DNA from: Coprinellus micaceus
Lineage: Eukaryota > Basidiomycota > Agaricomycetes > Agaricales > Psathyrellaceae
Length of the DNA: 64,000 bases
Direction: 5' to 3'
Assembly: GCA_951394405.1 (NCBI GenBank)
Contig: OX596337.1
Coordinates: 3,782,001 to 3,846,000, forward strand
Shown here piece by piece: positions 10,303 through 21,439 of the stretch. The position numbers were made by a program, and so were the translations under genes. The notes beneath the pieces were generated by a model, which was not told the DNA's origin, did not search any database, and was given only the letters and a program-made list of their open reading frames with translations. Numbering within the stretch: the stretch's first letter is position 1; every line of letters begins with the position of its first letter.

Positions 10303-13155
10303 TCACTGCTCTTCAATCTTCTTCAACTCCTCCTGAAGATCCACCAGCCTCTCCCACTCAGGCTCATCTTCGAAGTCCTTCGTCCTCGCCATGAACGACC
10401 GCACAATACTCCTCGCCTGGGGGCGCCACTTGTACTTGTTGAATCCCTCCACCCTCGGCCCAAAGTTTCTCAGAATGTCCACGATATCCTCGACCTCTCT
10501 CACCGCTTCCTTCCACTTCTCCACGTCCGTCTCGCCCTTCTCCATCGTCCCAGCCACACCACACCTGTAAGCGTCCATATACGCCTTCACCGCATCCTCC
10601 CACTTCGACTGCCACTTCTGCAAACGGCCGTACGCACGGAAGATTCGAGATGTTGAGACGCGGGGTAGGACAGTCTTGTCGAATAGATTGATGACCTGCT
10701 TGAATAGGCCGTGACCTTCATTCGGGTTCGCGGCATCGTTCTGACCCCCGCCTGCTTGCTGCGATTCGTCGGGGTTCGCAGAAGCACGAGTGACGGCATC
10801 GACTAGACGCTCGAGAACGTCTTCGTCGACTACACTCGTTCCTTGCTTCTCGGCTTGCATCTCGACAATGCGACCCAACGCACGACACGACTCGGAGAGT
10901 TCTCCGACGTCCATTGCGACGATCATGTAATTGTACCACATCCTCCAGTTGTCATAGGCATAGCGAAGCCCTTGCTTCAGCGCGCGGAATGCCCTCAGTT
11001 TGTTAGAGAACGGGACTGCAGCATCCGTCGCCTGTTGGAATGAGAAAGTCGGGTAACATAAGGGGAAGCGGTGGCGTGGGGCGGGAAATTCCAAGGGGAT
11101 ACGAGAAAACAAGAGATGGTTAGTAAACCCGGATTTTCTCGCAAGGGACGTAAATCAAATACGTACCTCGTTCTCCCCGCTGTCATCCTCGTCCACGTTT
11201 TTGTTCTCCTTCGAGGGCTCTTCATCCAACCGGAGATACATGCTTGCAAGATTACTCCAGCTCTCCCCATCCTCAGGATCGATCGCTACGCATCGCGTGA
11301 ATGCATCCCGCGCTGTCTCCCAATCCTCCACCTGGATGCAGGCACAACCCATGATAAACCACGGGCGGACCATGAGGGGGTGTATAGCGACTGCGCGCTT
11401 GAGACACTCTACGGCATCGGTCCACTCTCCCCGAGCGAAGTAATATCCGCCGAGCGACCGCATCGCACGACCTGAGGACGCCTTGGAGATGGACCACGCT
11501 TTGCGGTAGTGTTCGGGCCCATGATCGGGGTCGAGGTCCCCGAGAAGACACCACAACTTCGCTTCGCGGGTCATGTCCTGGGTCGCCCGGCGCTTTTCTG
11601 AAACCTCTTTCCCTCGGGACAAGACCACGTCTGCTTCTGCCCTCCGACCCTCCAACAAATCTCGCACGACTGTGATACCTTTGTCCAACTTGTTGAGGGA
11701 GGAATAACACTGAACGACGTCCTCCCACATCTCTAGCCGCTCGAAGATTTCCAGGGCTGACTTAACGACTCCTAGGCTCATGTACCGGAGGGCCAACTCC
11801 CGCTCCATCTCCCACTTGCTCGGTAGAGGAATCGTGTGGAAGTACACAAGTCGTTCGCGGAGCGTCGAATCGGCGGTGGGCATCTGATCGATGAGGGCCT
11901 GGAGCTGGAAGGTCGACCGTTCGACCGTTCGCGTTCTCTGGGACTCCAGACGCGATCGAAGGAGCAGGGCCATGGTATGAACGGACCAGTTACGGGGGTA
12001 GGTGATCACGCGGGAGACGTACGGCGTCATTTGCTCGTTGGTCAATCCGTGCGCTGGCATCGTGTTTTTGACGTTGAGGCAGAGGGACAGGAGGATGCAT
12101 TGATCCAGGGGGTGAAGGGCTGGCTGATTGTTGACGTCGATGTGACTGAGACGGGAGGAATTGGCGTCTGTGGGGCGTGAAGACGTAAATTCGGTTTGTT
12201 CAAGGAGAGTGTCGTCGTTCAGAGCGAGGGTTTCTGGCATCTTTGATTCCCCATCCGCCAAGCCGCTGTTTTGGTCTGGTGACACTTCGCTAGATGATGT
12301 CCTGTCGCCTTGTTTACTGTCTTCCTCATCCGCTTCAAGGTGGCTCTCGGCCAGAAGGACAAGCTGGCTTTTGTCATCAGCCTGGAACTTGGTTCGCCTT
12401 CCGAGAGCACCGGTAAGCTCATAATCCATCCCTGTTGCCCTGGCCGCATTGACGAAATATTCGAGGGCTGATCTGTCCTGAGAAAACAGATGCTGGAGAA
12501 GCCCTCTTTCCAAGATGAGGCGCCCCGAGAGATTGGGATCGTCAGCAATAATCGATCCCAGAGCATCTAGGTCGCCTTCGTAGTTCAGGGTGTGTGCTAC
12601 AGGCTCGTCTAGGGTTCGGTGGTGCAGCATCGCCGCTCGCAGTTTCCACCATGCAACACTTGGGGTATGGGTGAACGGTACGTCGAGAAGAAGCTGCGAA
12701 AGTCGTAGGAAGGCGGGGCATTTTGCAAGGTGGTATGCTGGCTCGCCTCCATAAGCCAACTCCGAGATAGCTTTCGCGTCGAGGCCCTGTTCTGTGGGAG
12801 CTTCACTCGACTCAACCGGGATAACCTCCAGAGGTGTTACATTGAGATCGGGGCCCGTCCAGTTGGCCTGTACGTACGCGTGTAGGCACGCAATTGCAAT
12901 GCAAAGTCGATATAGTTCCCCCGTAGCCGAATCCTTGTCCATATCCCTGGAAAAGTCGAAGATCTCCCGCAAACTCTTGTCGAAACTCGGGAGTGATGGA
13001 GTGAAGAGTGTCCGAGCAAACGAGCTCGTCAACACCGCCCTGAAGTCGCCCTCTACCACCTGTTTTGCGAGCTCGGAGACAGGGTTCGACGTCCCATCCA
13101 GCTCAGGGTCCCATTTACCCTGAAGGAGTGCCCTTTCTATGGTGGAGAGGGCCAT
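10303..13155 (-). CDS. EMW1: TPR protein, TTC27/Emw1 family
   Basis: Homologue of yeast Emw1 (essential for maintenance of the cell wall) and animal TTC27, a tetratricopeptide scaffold. Two exons, complement(join(10303..11031,11167..13155)), give 905 aa, the same size class as yeast Emw1 (about 900). The 135-nt intron has donor GTACGT and acceptor CAACAG, phase 0, joining ..SGENE to ATDAAVPFSN. The N-terminal half is helical without repeats (LSTIERALLQGKWD, then GGEPAYHLAKCPAFLRLSQ and LNYEGDLDALGSIIADDPN). The C-terminal half has TPR units, for example from SLGGYYFARGEW through WFIMGCACIQVEDWETARDA to ESWSNLASMYLRL and WRMWYNYMIVAMDVGEL. An acidic, poorly conserved stretch near residues 290-340 separates the parts. 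Start MALSTIERALL was chosen because upstream codons look like leader. Confidence 0.93.
11032..11166 (-). other. EMW1: Intron of the TTC27/EMW1 gene
   Basis: A 135-nt phase-0 intron with GTACGT donor and a pyrimidine-rich end before CAACAG. It interrupts the TPR region between SGENE and ATDAA. It is one of the longer introns in the window. Confidence 0.85.
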
Positions 13156-15343
13156 TTTTTGAGGAGATGGTTGGATTAGAAAGCAATTAGCAGCGCTGAA
13201 GATCTGACAGCGTCCGTTGTGCATAATGTTCCCACAAGTCTGACCATCGATCAATCGATCATTTCCCCTATTTAGCGCCCAGGTCCATGGACCGTTTGAA
13301 CTTGAACGCTGGCCACTACACGGATGAGGGTTGGCGGGGACTCGCGCGATGGCGCCCTGGTGGCGTCCATGAGGGCGGGGAAGGAGATGTCAATATTGGC
13401 GAGTATTCTCCGGTTAAAACTCTTTCAGACTGCTTTAATCTGTCCCAAACAGCTCCCAGTAGTTCACATTGCCATATGATAGGACCAGGATAGATAGGAT
13501 AGCGCCATGGATTTATCGTGAGGACTCCTGGGGCGAACCCGCCTGCGGGTACCGCTCACATACCACCCACTTCGCAGTACAGCACCGTATCCCCGCTTGG
13601 TACCTGAACAATTCAGGTCTACGGCCAAAAGAAGGTGCTGTGCAGATCTAAGGCCCGTGGACAGAGATCAGGGGAGCCAAAGGGCCTCTTCCAGAGATCA
13701 CAAGCGCAACTCATCGAAGCTGCGAAGGGCACAACCGGACATTGCGGCGTGCGTGTGTCCGATGTGGCACATAAACCGGTGCCTTGAAGTCCCTATGACC
13801 ATGTAAGTACTCCAACCACCCACGCTATCGAGGCTTCTATCGAGCAAGAATTGAAGGCCCGTGAAGTCAATACTTCATTTAAGCCGGACCGAATCTGTCG
13901 AAGTTGAGTAAAATGACGGAAGGAAAATCGTGGAACGCCCTTCATGTGACGATGGATAGCTACGGTTGGCCACCCGACACGTGCGGGCGTCGGCGGTTTA
14001 TGTGATGCTACTGTGATAACGGTTAGCGATGATGAGAGGTGTTTGTGGTTCACACATGCATGTACAGGGCATCTTCTACCCAAGATATCCAATGAAACAT
14101 GTGGTACCTGCACTGACGCCATCGAGTAAGATTAGTGGTGGAGGCCGTCACCAGAGCCGCAACGGCTTCGAGGGATTAACGTTTTATCCCGGCGCCTACT
14201 TGTTCCCTGCACGGCTAAAGATGGTTGGGACAACCGAAGGGCTTCAAGAGACTTCCCACCTTTGTGGCAACTGTCAATTGGCATCTTCAGTGCTAGCAAC
14301 CGGAATTTGAGCGTCTGTGATTTCTCATCCTTCGGAGGTGAAAGCAAAGCCTGGGCCACAGGCAGTTATACGATTATGCGCACTGGCAGGTGCCTAACGG
14401 CATCAATCACCACCTTCCCGGGTGCGGCCGTAATATAGCAGGAAATCCCCACCCCTTTTAATATCATGGCAGTATCACAACTTTCTACTTTGCATGAGTG
14501 GAGATTGCCCCATAGGCGAGACGAAAATACACCCACGTTCCCTATGGATGGATGCATCTCTTCTATTGCCAGATCGATACCGCTCCGGCTGGGCAACTCG
14601 GCCAAGGGACATTCGTAGGAAATAGGCGCCCTGAAACGATTGCATCAGAAGGGATTCTACACCCGAAATAGCCCTAAGACCCAGAAAGACCCCAGATAGA
14701 ATCTTGGAGCTATGTGGACTTCCAAGGAGTTCCAGGCGAAGGAATTAGACCTGGGAAAACGCGCCCAAGCACTTCGTTCAGACGAGCTCTCTGATTCCTC
14801 AAATGGTTGACCAGAGAATTTTACCACGAGAGGCTCGTCACCGCTCTCAAAGGCGGACTTACGTCTCTGTCATTCTCTGTACAGTTTCTCTGGACCATGA
14901 TCGCGCTGTGCTTCCCACTGGCTATGGCTTTGAGTCACCCTCCACATGGTAGGTTACGCCTCACCTCTGACGCTCTATCAACGACAACGTCTCTACTGAG
15001 CGGCCAAACCTCGCCCAACTCCCTACCAGTACAATCAGGAATAGTGTTTACTGATCCTTCCCGCCATAGCACCTAGATTTCCTCCGGCGCCTGTTCGATG
15101 GCTGAAACGAGCGCCACAAGCTGATTGGCTGCGAGCCCGACGGCCCGGTCGAGTGACCGGCTTTGCTTCCGCCACTCAGGCCATCAACCGCTCTTCATCT
15201 TCGACGCTCACTGTCCACTCCCGACCCCGTGGCGCGCGTACCTGTTTCGACCTGAAAAAAAAACGATACCGAGCCTGTGAAGAGCCCAGAGCGTGTTCTG
15301 ATACGCGACAGAAACAATTACAGATTGAAAGACCGGGAAAGAC
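13156..15343. other. Intergenic region, no supportable gene
   Basis: About 2.2 kb between two divergent genes. A short frame at 14807-15076 contains a hydrophobic run (TMIALCFPLAMALS) that could pass for a signal peptide, but it has no convincing continuation. Nothing else is recognisable. Confidence 0.45.
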
Positions 15344-16577
15344 ATGTCAAACCGAAGAATCTCCGTATTCGATGTAACGGGTCTGCGGGTTCATCCGGAT
15401 GGACGTCGTGTTGACCCAACGGCGAATAACCCCCGTTCGCGGTACTGGGCCCCGGGAGCGACCCAGGATGATCAAGGCAATTGGATCGCTGTGGACGCTG
15501 CGGGATCCTTCCACGTTCCTCGGTATACCAAACGAAAGAGGACGGGGGCTGAGAACGAGGAAGAGGAGGAGGAAGAAGCTTTTGAGGGACTGGATGGGGA
15601 GGAGTCGGATGATGGGTATAGAAAGGAGACAACGCCGAGAAAGGGTGAGGGCGCTAAAGGGAAAGGGAAGATGAAGGAACGCGTGGGGAAGGATAGGGGA
15701 CCTCAGTATAGGAAGAGGTTCAAGGAGGATGAGAGCTATATCGGTGCTGGTCGGTCAAAGAGTGGGAGCATCCCACCAGACATGCCTTCTCAGGTCTGTC
15801 GTTTCTACGTATTACACCATCTGCTGCTCATCATTCAGATACTAGGAACTCTTGAAGGCTATCCATCACTTTACAGCTAACCACTATGCCGAGAATGGCT
15901 TCCTTCATAACTCATCTAAACAGTACCGGATACGGAGGAAGAGACGGAAAGAAGCAAAACGTGCAGCCGAACGCAAAGCTGAGGGCATCGACATTGAAGC
16001 TACTATGTCTAAAGGCGCTGCCGCGGAAGATGAGTATGGTTCTGGTTCTGGTTCAGGAAGCGACTCGGAAGATGGGGGTGAGAAGGAAGGAGGTCCCAAT
16101 GACTCGGATAACCTCGATCCACCACCCATTGACCCCCCAGAACCAGGAAGCAGCAAAATCCGTGGTCCAGGCCGACCCAAGAGGTCGAAGCAGTACAGAG
16201 ACATGTACAGGGTATTCGATGGCTCCGCCCTCATGGCTATAGGTACGGCATGGAATGCAACTTCCTTAAAGTTTTGGGCCAACTTCTTTCCAGGTATCCT
16301 GTGTCAGGAATACGTTCGTCACCTTGTGAAGGCTCCGACGGCAGCGCACGATCATCAAGAGGAAATTTTGACTCCAAGGCGCAAAAGGAGCAAGAAGAGC
16401 ATGGATGCCAAACCAAGTAGAACCAGTGACACCAACGATAACATCTTGCCCAATCGCGAATGGCTGTCCAAGGCATCTCACGCTGACAACGACGAGACCC
16501 AGTCGGATGAGGTGTTGCCGAACTTGGGCCCTTCTTCCTGGTCCGTCAACACATACCCAATCAACCCTCTACCGTGA
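15344..16577 (+). CDS. Unrecognised charged protein, probably nuclear
   Basis: Not identified with confidence. Model join(15344..15793,15846..16242,16294..16577) gives 376 aa, with 52- and 51-nt introns. The N-terminus has a compact block (VFDVTGLRVHPDGRRVDP, RYWAPGATQDDQGNW). A Glu-rich run near residues 73-80 and a Lys/Gly-rich basic stretch follow. A helical block starts at 151 (ELLKAIHHFTANHYAENG), followed by SKQYRIRRKRRKEAKRAAER. An acidic GSGSGSD linker near 215, an AT-hook-like RGPGRPKR near 256-263, and a hydrophobic block (DMYRVFDGSALMAIGILCQEYVRHL) come next. The mix of basic, acidic and AT-hook-like parts suggests a nuclear DNA-associated factor. A distant relation to fungal Pol I factor Rrn9 crossed my mind but I cannot support it. 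Intron 2 is stopless and in frame, so its retention would add 17 residues. Confidence 0.7.
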
Positions 16578-16820
16578 CCCATGTATTAGGAGACCTGGAA
16601 TGGTGAAATCAACGATTGACCGGTTCGGCAGATAATTTGGGTGGTGCGACCATCGTGGTGGAGAATGTACCCTCTTCCATGAATAGCCAGACTACATGGT
16701 TGGGAAGGTCTAGTTTGGAGAGGTTCCTTGGGCCGAGTGGCAGTTCCTAATCCAGGTGAAGGTATTATCATGGAAACAAATAGACATTAGTGGTAACGGG
16801 AATGGGGTAAGGGAAGACGG

Positions 16821-17532
16821 TCATGAAGACTCCTCCTGCGCGCGCTTCTCAGCAAGAGCCTTGAGGGTTTTTGAGGTCTGGGGCACGGATGGGTGCAGGT
16901 TCTCTGGCAAGCTCCCGTCCTCCCACGTCCTCAGAAGGTTTCCGCCCACGATGCCCATTCGGTGCCCAGAGAAGACCTTCAGCCGCTCGAGCCGTCGGTC
17001 ACGCAGCTTGTTCTTGGGTAACATCCCCGAAACAGCATGACGAATGATCTGCATGGAATGGGGTGCAGAGCGCTCGGTTAGTGGTATATCCAGGATGGTA
17101 CGAAACGGCGACGAACTTCTTCGGGCTTCTTCTCCTGCATGACCTTGTACGGTGTCTCCTTCAACCCTCCAGGGAACATTGTGTGCTTCCTGTACACCAG
17201 CTGCTCCTCCTTCTTCCCCGTGACCTTGATATCCTTCGCGTTCGTCACGACGACATAATCACCACAGTCCACTACGTTCAACCAAGGAACTTCAACGAAT
17301 GTTCAGTCTTTCAAATGTCTAAATCACGTACCACTAGGATCGTATATTGGTTTGTGCTTGCCCATAAGGACAAGCGCGATCCGTTCCGCGAGCTTTCCAA
17401 GAACACGGTCCGAGGCGTCTACGTGGTGCCATACTCGGGCATATGCCAATGTCGTCTATGCCAAAACGCACCGTCAGCCCCAGCTTCTTGATCAGAGGGA
17501 ACTACACGTACATTTCCAATCGCCTGGGACAT
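16821..17532 (-). CDS. MRPL23: Mitochondrial large-subunit ribosomal protein uL13m
   Basis: Component of the mitochondrial large ribosomal subunit (bacterial L13 homologue). Four exons, complement(join(16821..17048,17117..17271,17332..17455,17512..17532)), give 175 aa, slightly longer than yeast Mrpl23 (163). The tiny first exon gives MSQAIGN, joined to [18 protein letters not shown]. Then come [71 protein letters not shown] and [11 protein letters not shown], all family hallmarks. Introns are 56, 60 and 68 nt. The last uses a GTTCGT donor. The C-terminal 40 residues (from RTWEDG) are a fungal extension. It is convergent with the charged-protein gene, whose stop lies 243 bp away. Confidence 0.95.
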
Positions 17533-20500
17533 GGTGGGGAACGATGAGGACTGCTTGACGTTGCAGGCGCCGAAATATTTCGTTCAGCATGTTGTTCCCA
17601 CGGTTGCTGCCCGCATCAGGCGGGCGCGACGTTGGACCGTTGCGCTTCCTCCTGACGCTCATTCGGGGGTTGGAGCCCTCTGTATGCTTCGTATTGTCCT
17701 AAAGGTGCATAATTATTCTTTCTTCAAATATCAAACACTGACAATTGGTCTATGGTAGCCAGGCCGCTAAAAGCCTCTCGGCATTCCTTTGTCCCGATGC
17801 GTCCAGACGTTGGGCGTCCGGGGAGACCCATGTTGGGGTCTATGAGCTTCCTTGGTCTCTCTCGTCCATCTCAGCTGACTGAGAGCATGGGCTACCTGTG
17901 GAGTGTACGATCGCGCTACGATCCCTCGGACCTCATTCTTGAATCGTTAGACAACCTCCGGCCTCAACGTGGACTCTGAATGGCTATGCTCGGCCGCCTA
18001 TCCCTCTCGATTTGGTGGACACTGCCGCTCACGGAACCCTTTGTGGAGGCGTTCATTTTGACTTCCCGGAATTAAATTTCCGTATGGTCCTCTCCCTGCG
18101 TTGTTCACTACCGGCTTGTCGGGACTCTTCACACTCTTTGGAAGGAATCTGGAATTCGGAAATGAACTTTGAACACTCAACGTCATAATCTCGGTCGATA
18201 TTTTCTCTTACCCCCATTAACCTCCTCGAGCCTGTGCTCTGCCTGCTCTGCCTATCTTGGCTGCGTCACCTACCCCATCTGTGTCATTGGCAATGTGGCA
18301 AGCTTTGAAAGGAAAGATCACAACCACGGTACCGACCCTCTAGCCCGTTGGGGACCTTGAACCCCCGAGTGCTTCTACTCATCTCACTTGGAGTAGGGGC
18401 TCTCCCATGCAGGATAACCTAAACGCCTCACAGAAATACGAAATGAGTATATTTGGCGTGGCGCAGTCCAAGCGGAACTTACTGGCATAGCGCGTGACTT
18501 ACGGCTCCCACATGCTCTCCTTCATATTTCGTACTGGGCGCTCTTTCGAGCTGCCTTCGGACCGATCTCCTGGCTTCGGCTACCTGACCCCTTCAGCCCG
18601 GACCCACCGCAGTGCTCATGTGGCTATCTGTTCGACGTGCGAAGGGGATCCTAGTGCGTACAGGCAACCGCAGGGAAACGCATCGGGTCCCGCGTGCAAG
18701 TCTTATCCTAGGTTCAAACCCTACGCGATGTTAGGATGGTTCTATGAAGGTCCGAAGTCCACCATTCATTTTTGGCGTACTACGTAAATGAACTCGCTCG
18801 CAGCTCGCAGATTGCAGAACGGATCCCGATTCGCTATTGGGGCATGTGCATCCATACTTCGATACTTCACACCCACCCGCAACTACCTATTTCACTGCCT
18901 GTATCTACACTCTTTCCGAGATCCACTGAATTGTCCAGGCCGTTAGGCTACACTAGCCGCGACGCCTATTGTGGGTCATAGATACGATGTGAAAACGCCA
19001 TGCTACTCCAAGCATCCCTCGTTACCGAGTTCACCTGCTCGATCATGGGGAACCATTCCGTTACACACCTCCTACTAGAAGAGGTAAGTGCGAGGAGGGG
19101 ATTAGCAGGCTGTACCTGACCTCGGGATGACGTTTCTGTCCAAGTCGTTTCCAACTCAGCGGCGCGTTCCCGCATTGGTTGATGCCCTCCTGTAAGTGGC
19201 GGAAGCGTGGAAGCTACAGGGAAGCAGATAGAGCAGGGCTTTGACATAAGACCCCACTTCCCGGCATGTGTGGGTGCGATTTACAGCTGGTGGGGTGGTT
19301 TGGATCGAGGGCATTTTCGGTTTAGGGTTAGCAAATCGGCGAAAAGTTGGAGAAACCCATGCCCTGCACCCCCACCTCGTGTGCCCTCGTAGACGGGCTC
19401 TGCCCCCCGTTCCAGTCAATAGGGTTGAACCTAGCGAAGACGAAGTGCCCAAGTACTTCGGAGAGTTCTCAATCCTATTCGACATCCACAGTCGCCGGCT
19501 CCTCGATCACATCGAAGTCTGGACCCACAATCGCCCACATCCCCGCGACTGCCAAGACGCGCAAAAGAAGGCCTTGCTGATACGGCTGCACCTCAAAAGG
19601 CTACCCGTCCTTATAGAATCAACTTCACCTTAGTCCGAGCGTGGCAACCTCGAACGCACAGTCGCGCCGGGCGTCTCTTTCAGTCACCAGCAGCCCCAAG
19701 CGACTACCAGTCTGGCACGGCGTAGATCAGCCCCAGTTCGACTAAGGAACACCACCGATTCTCTCGAAAATTTCACGCTACTGCCCGCATCCCCACATGT
19801 CTCGTTGCTCACATCTATTACTTATCTCGTAGGTTGCCTACATGAACGGTCGTTGGTCTACGGTGCCAAACTACTTTGCGATAGCAGGCTTTTCAGCCGT
19901 TCATACACCAGCTGCAACGCCTCCTCCATCCCATCGCCTACACCTAGCGGCGCCCACGTTCCTCCGTGTTTTTCCAACGACCTTCCAGCCTCCCCCCAAA
20001 TATGAGATGCGAAGCGGCGCGTTCTTGGTCCAAGGAAGAATGGCAGACGTAAAGTCTGTGCGAAAGGGGCTTTGACCTCCAATTCTACTAACTGTTTGCT
20101 CTGAGCCCAGTGGAAAGAGGTATGAGGAGATGGTGAGGAGGTGATGAGCCTGAGTGTTCCATGTGAACGGGCCTTCGACTTGAACGAGAATCAAGACAAG
20201 AATAAGCGAATTTAAGGGTTGATCAGATTTTGAGCACAGAGCTACACGCACAGAGGAGTCGAGATATGGGTGTAATGAGAATGGTGACCTGCGCAAGTTG
20301 AAGTACCATGGGGTATCGGGATGAAAGCTGGGACGAATTGGGATAAGGGGTAGAAGCGGCATGATAACGACAAGGAGAATAAATGGGGAGAAAAGCACAC
20401 CTGCGACCGTCATGGACCAGTCCACTTGTGACGACCTCGCCCAAATTAAACAGCGCGTGAATTCTTGAGCAGGACCAACGTCAAAGACGTGGTTCATGGC

Positions 20501-20591
20501 GTTGTCGCAGCCTCGCGATCGTGGCCCATCACGCAACTCGGCAGAATCCGGGGTCCACAGAGGCCAGCCCTGGCGCTTTGACATTGGCGCG
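17533..20591. other. Intergenic region, no supportable gene
   Basis: About 3 kb. Frames are short and overlapping, without domain or splice support. A lone TTTAGGGTTAG near 19320 resembles a telomere repeat but is not an array. The region ends at the target duplication of the transposon at 20600. Confidence 0.45.
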
Positions 20592-20599
20592 TCCGTACC

Positions 20600-20679
20600 C
20601 AGGGGGGTGCCAGCGGAGAAATCGGCGACACCAGCTGTCAGAGCAGGTGCCATCAACAGGTGTCAAGTATTCGGGGTTA
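20600..20679 (+). repeat. Left 80-bp terminal inverted repeat
   Basis: Pairs perfectly with 21181-21260. Its outer end is CAGGGGGG and its inner end TCGGGGTTA. Confidence 0.95.
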
Positions 20680-20745
20680 TGTTCCCGCTTTAGGTAGCTA
20701 CGTAGGTAGCAGGCCCTACAACCTGAGCTTGAATGATAATATATC

Positions 20746-21180
20746 CTACTCATTTGGTCGATGTGCTTTGGCTGACGGTCCAAAATGAGTCTGCGAATAC
20801 GAGATAAGTCGGAGAGACCCCTCTTTCGTGCTCCCGGCTGCGCATCCAAGTGACCTCTCCAAGTTGGCGTGACGATCACACCACTCCGTCCTCCGATGCG
20901 ATTGCAAGGACTTCCAATTCTGGTACCTTTCCAACCTTCCAAAACTAACCACCTGGTCGCATAGGTCGCAGCGTATGAACCGGGGGTTCGCGACGCTGCG
21001 AGGTTTGTACAACGGAAACGAAATATTTACGAACGTCACAGGGTCTTGATAGACCACTGGAGGCTCAGCTGGGGGCCAGAATGTAGTCCGCGCACTGATC
21101 GATCTCGGGAATCTGGAGTATGGGCACAAGTCGAGGGAGAGGGCTCTCAAACAGACCTTATCAATTTTGGCGTAGCTAGC
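20746..21180 (-). other. Transposon interior with a zinc-finger-like reading frame
   Basis: A minus frame crossing the element interior (20746-21279) contains RFIRCDLCDQVVSFGR followed by YQNWKSLQSHRRTEWCDRH at about 20870-20985. The spacing C-x2-C ... H-x5-C recalls short fungal zinc fingers and BED fingers of hAT transposases. It could be a captured host exon or a remnant of the parent element. No start, splice sites or catalytic domain are visible, so this is not called a gene. Confidence 0.35.
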
Positions 21181-21260
21181 TAACCCCGAATACTTGACAC
21201 CTGTTGATGGCACCTGCTCTGACAGCTGGTGTCGCCGATTTCTCCGCTGGCACCCCCCTG
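21181..21260 (-). repeat. Right 80-bp terminal inverted repeat
   Basis: Reverse complement of 20600-20679 with no mismatch. It is followed directly by the TCCGTACC target duplication. Confidence 0.95.
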
Positions 21261-21439
21261 TCCGTACCCTCTGTCCCATTTGAGCACCGAACCTTTGGAC
21301 CTACATACCTGAAACCGAAACGAAAGTTATACAGGCGCAGGTATGGCGTGCATCTCACCGCTCGGAGCGGATTTGGACTTGATACCATAACTATATCCGC
21401 TCTGACCGCGATCGCCCCTTTCGCCTTCTCTCTCAAGTC

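Larger units (their letters stand above)
20592..21268. mobile_element. Non-autonomous hAT-type DNA transposon
   Basis: Terminal inverted repeats of 80 bp at 20600-20679 and 21181-21260 are identical base for base when one is reversed. They begin CAGGGGGGTGCC and end GGCACCCCCCTG. The element (20600-21260, 661 bp) is flanked on both sides by the 8-bp direct repeat TCCGTACC (20592-20599 and 21261-21268), a target duplication of the length made by hAT transposases. It carries no transposase. The complete identity of the repeats and of the target duplication points to a recent insertion. It ends 179 bp before the start of paralogue A, so it may alter that promoter. Confidence 0.93.

Noticed and set aside
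18700..18735. Sequence GGTTCAAACCC resembling a tRNA T-arm
   Set aside because: No matching acceptor, D-arm or anticodon arm can be folded around it.
19315..19335. TTTAGGGTTAG, telomere-like
   Set aside because: Only one and a half units; not an array, so not evidence for a telomere.
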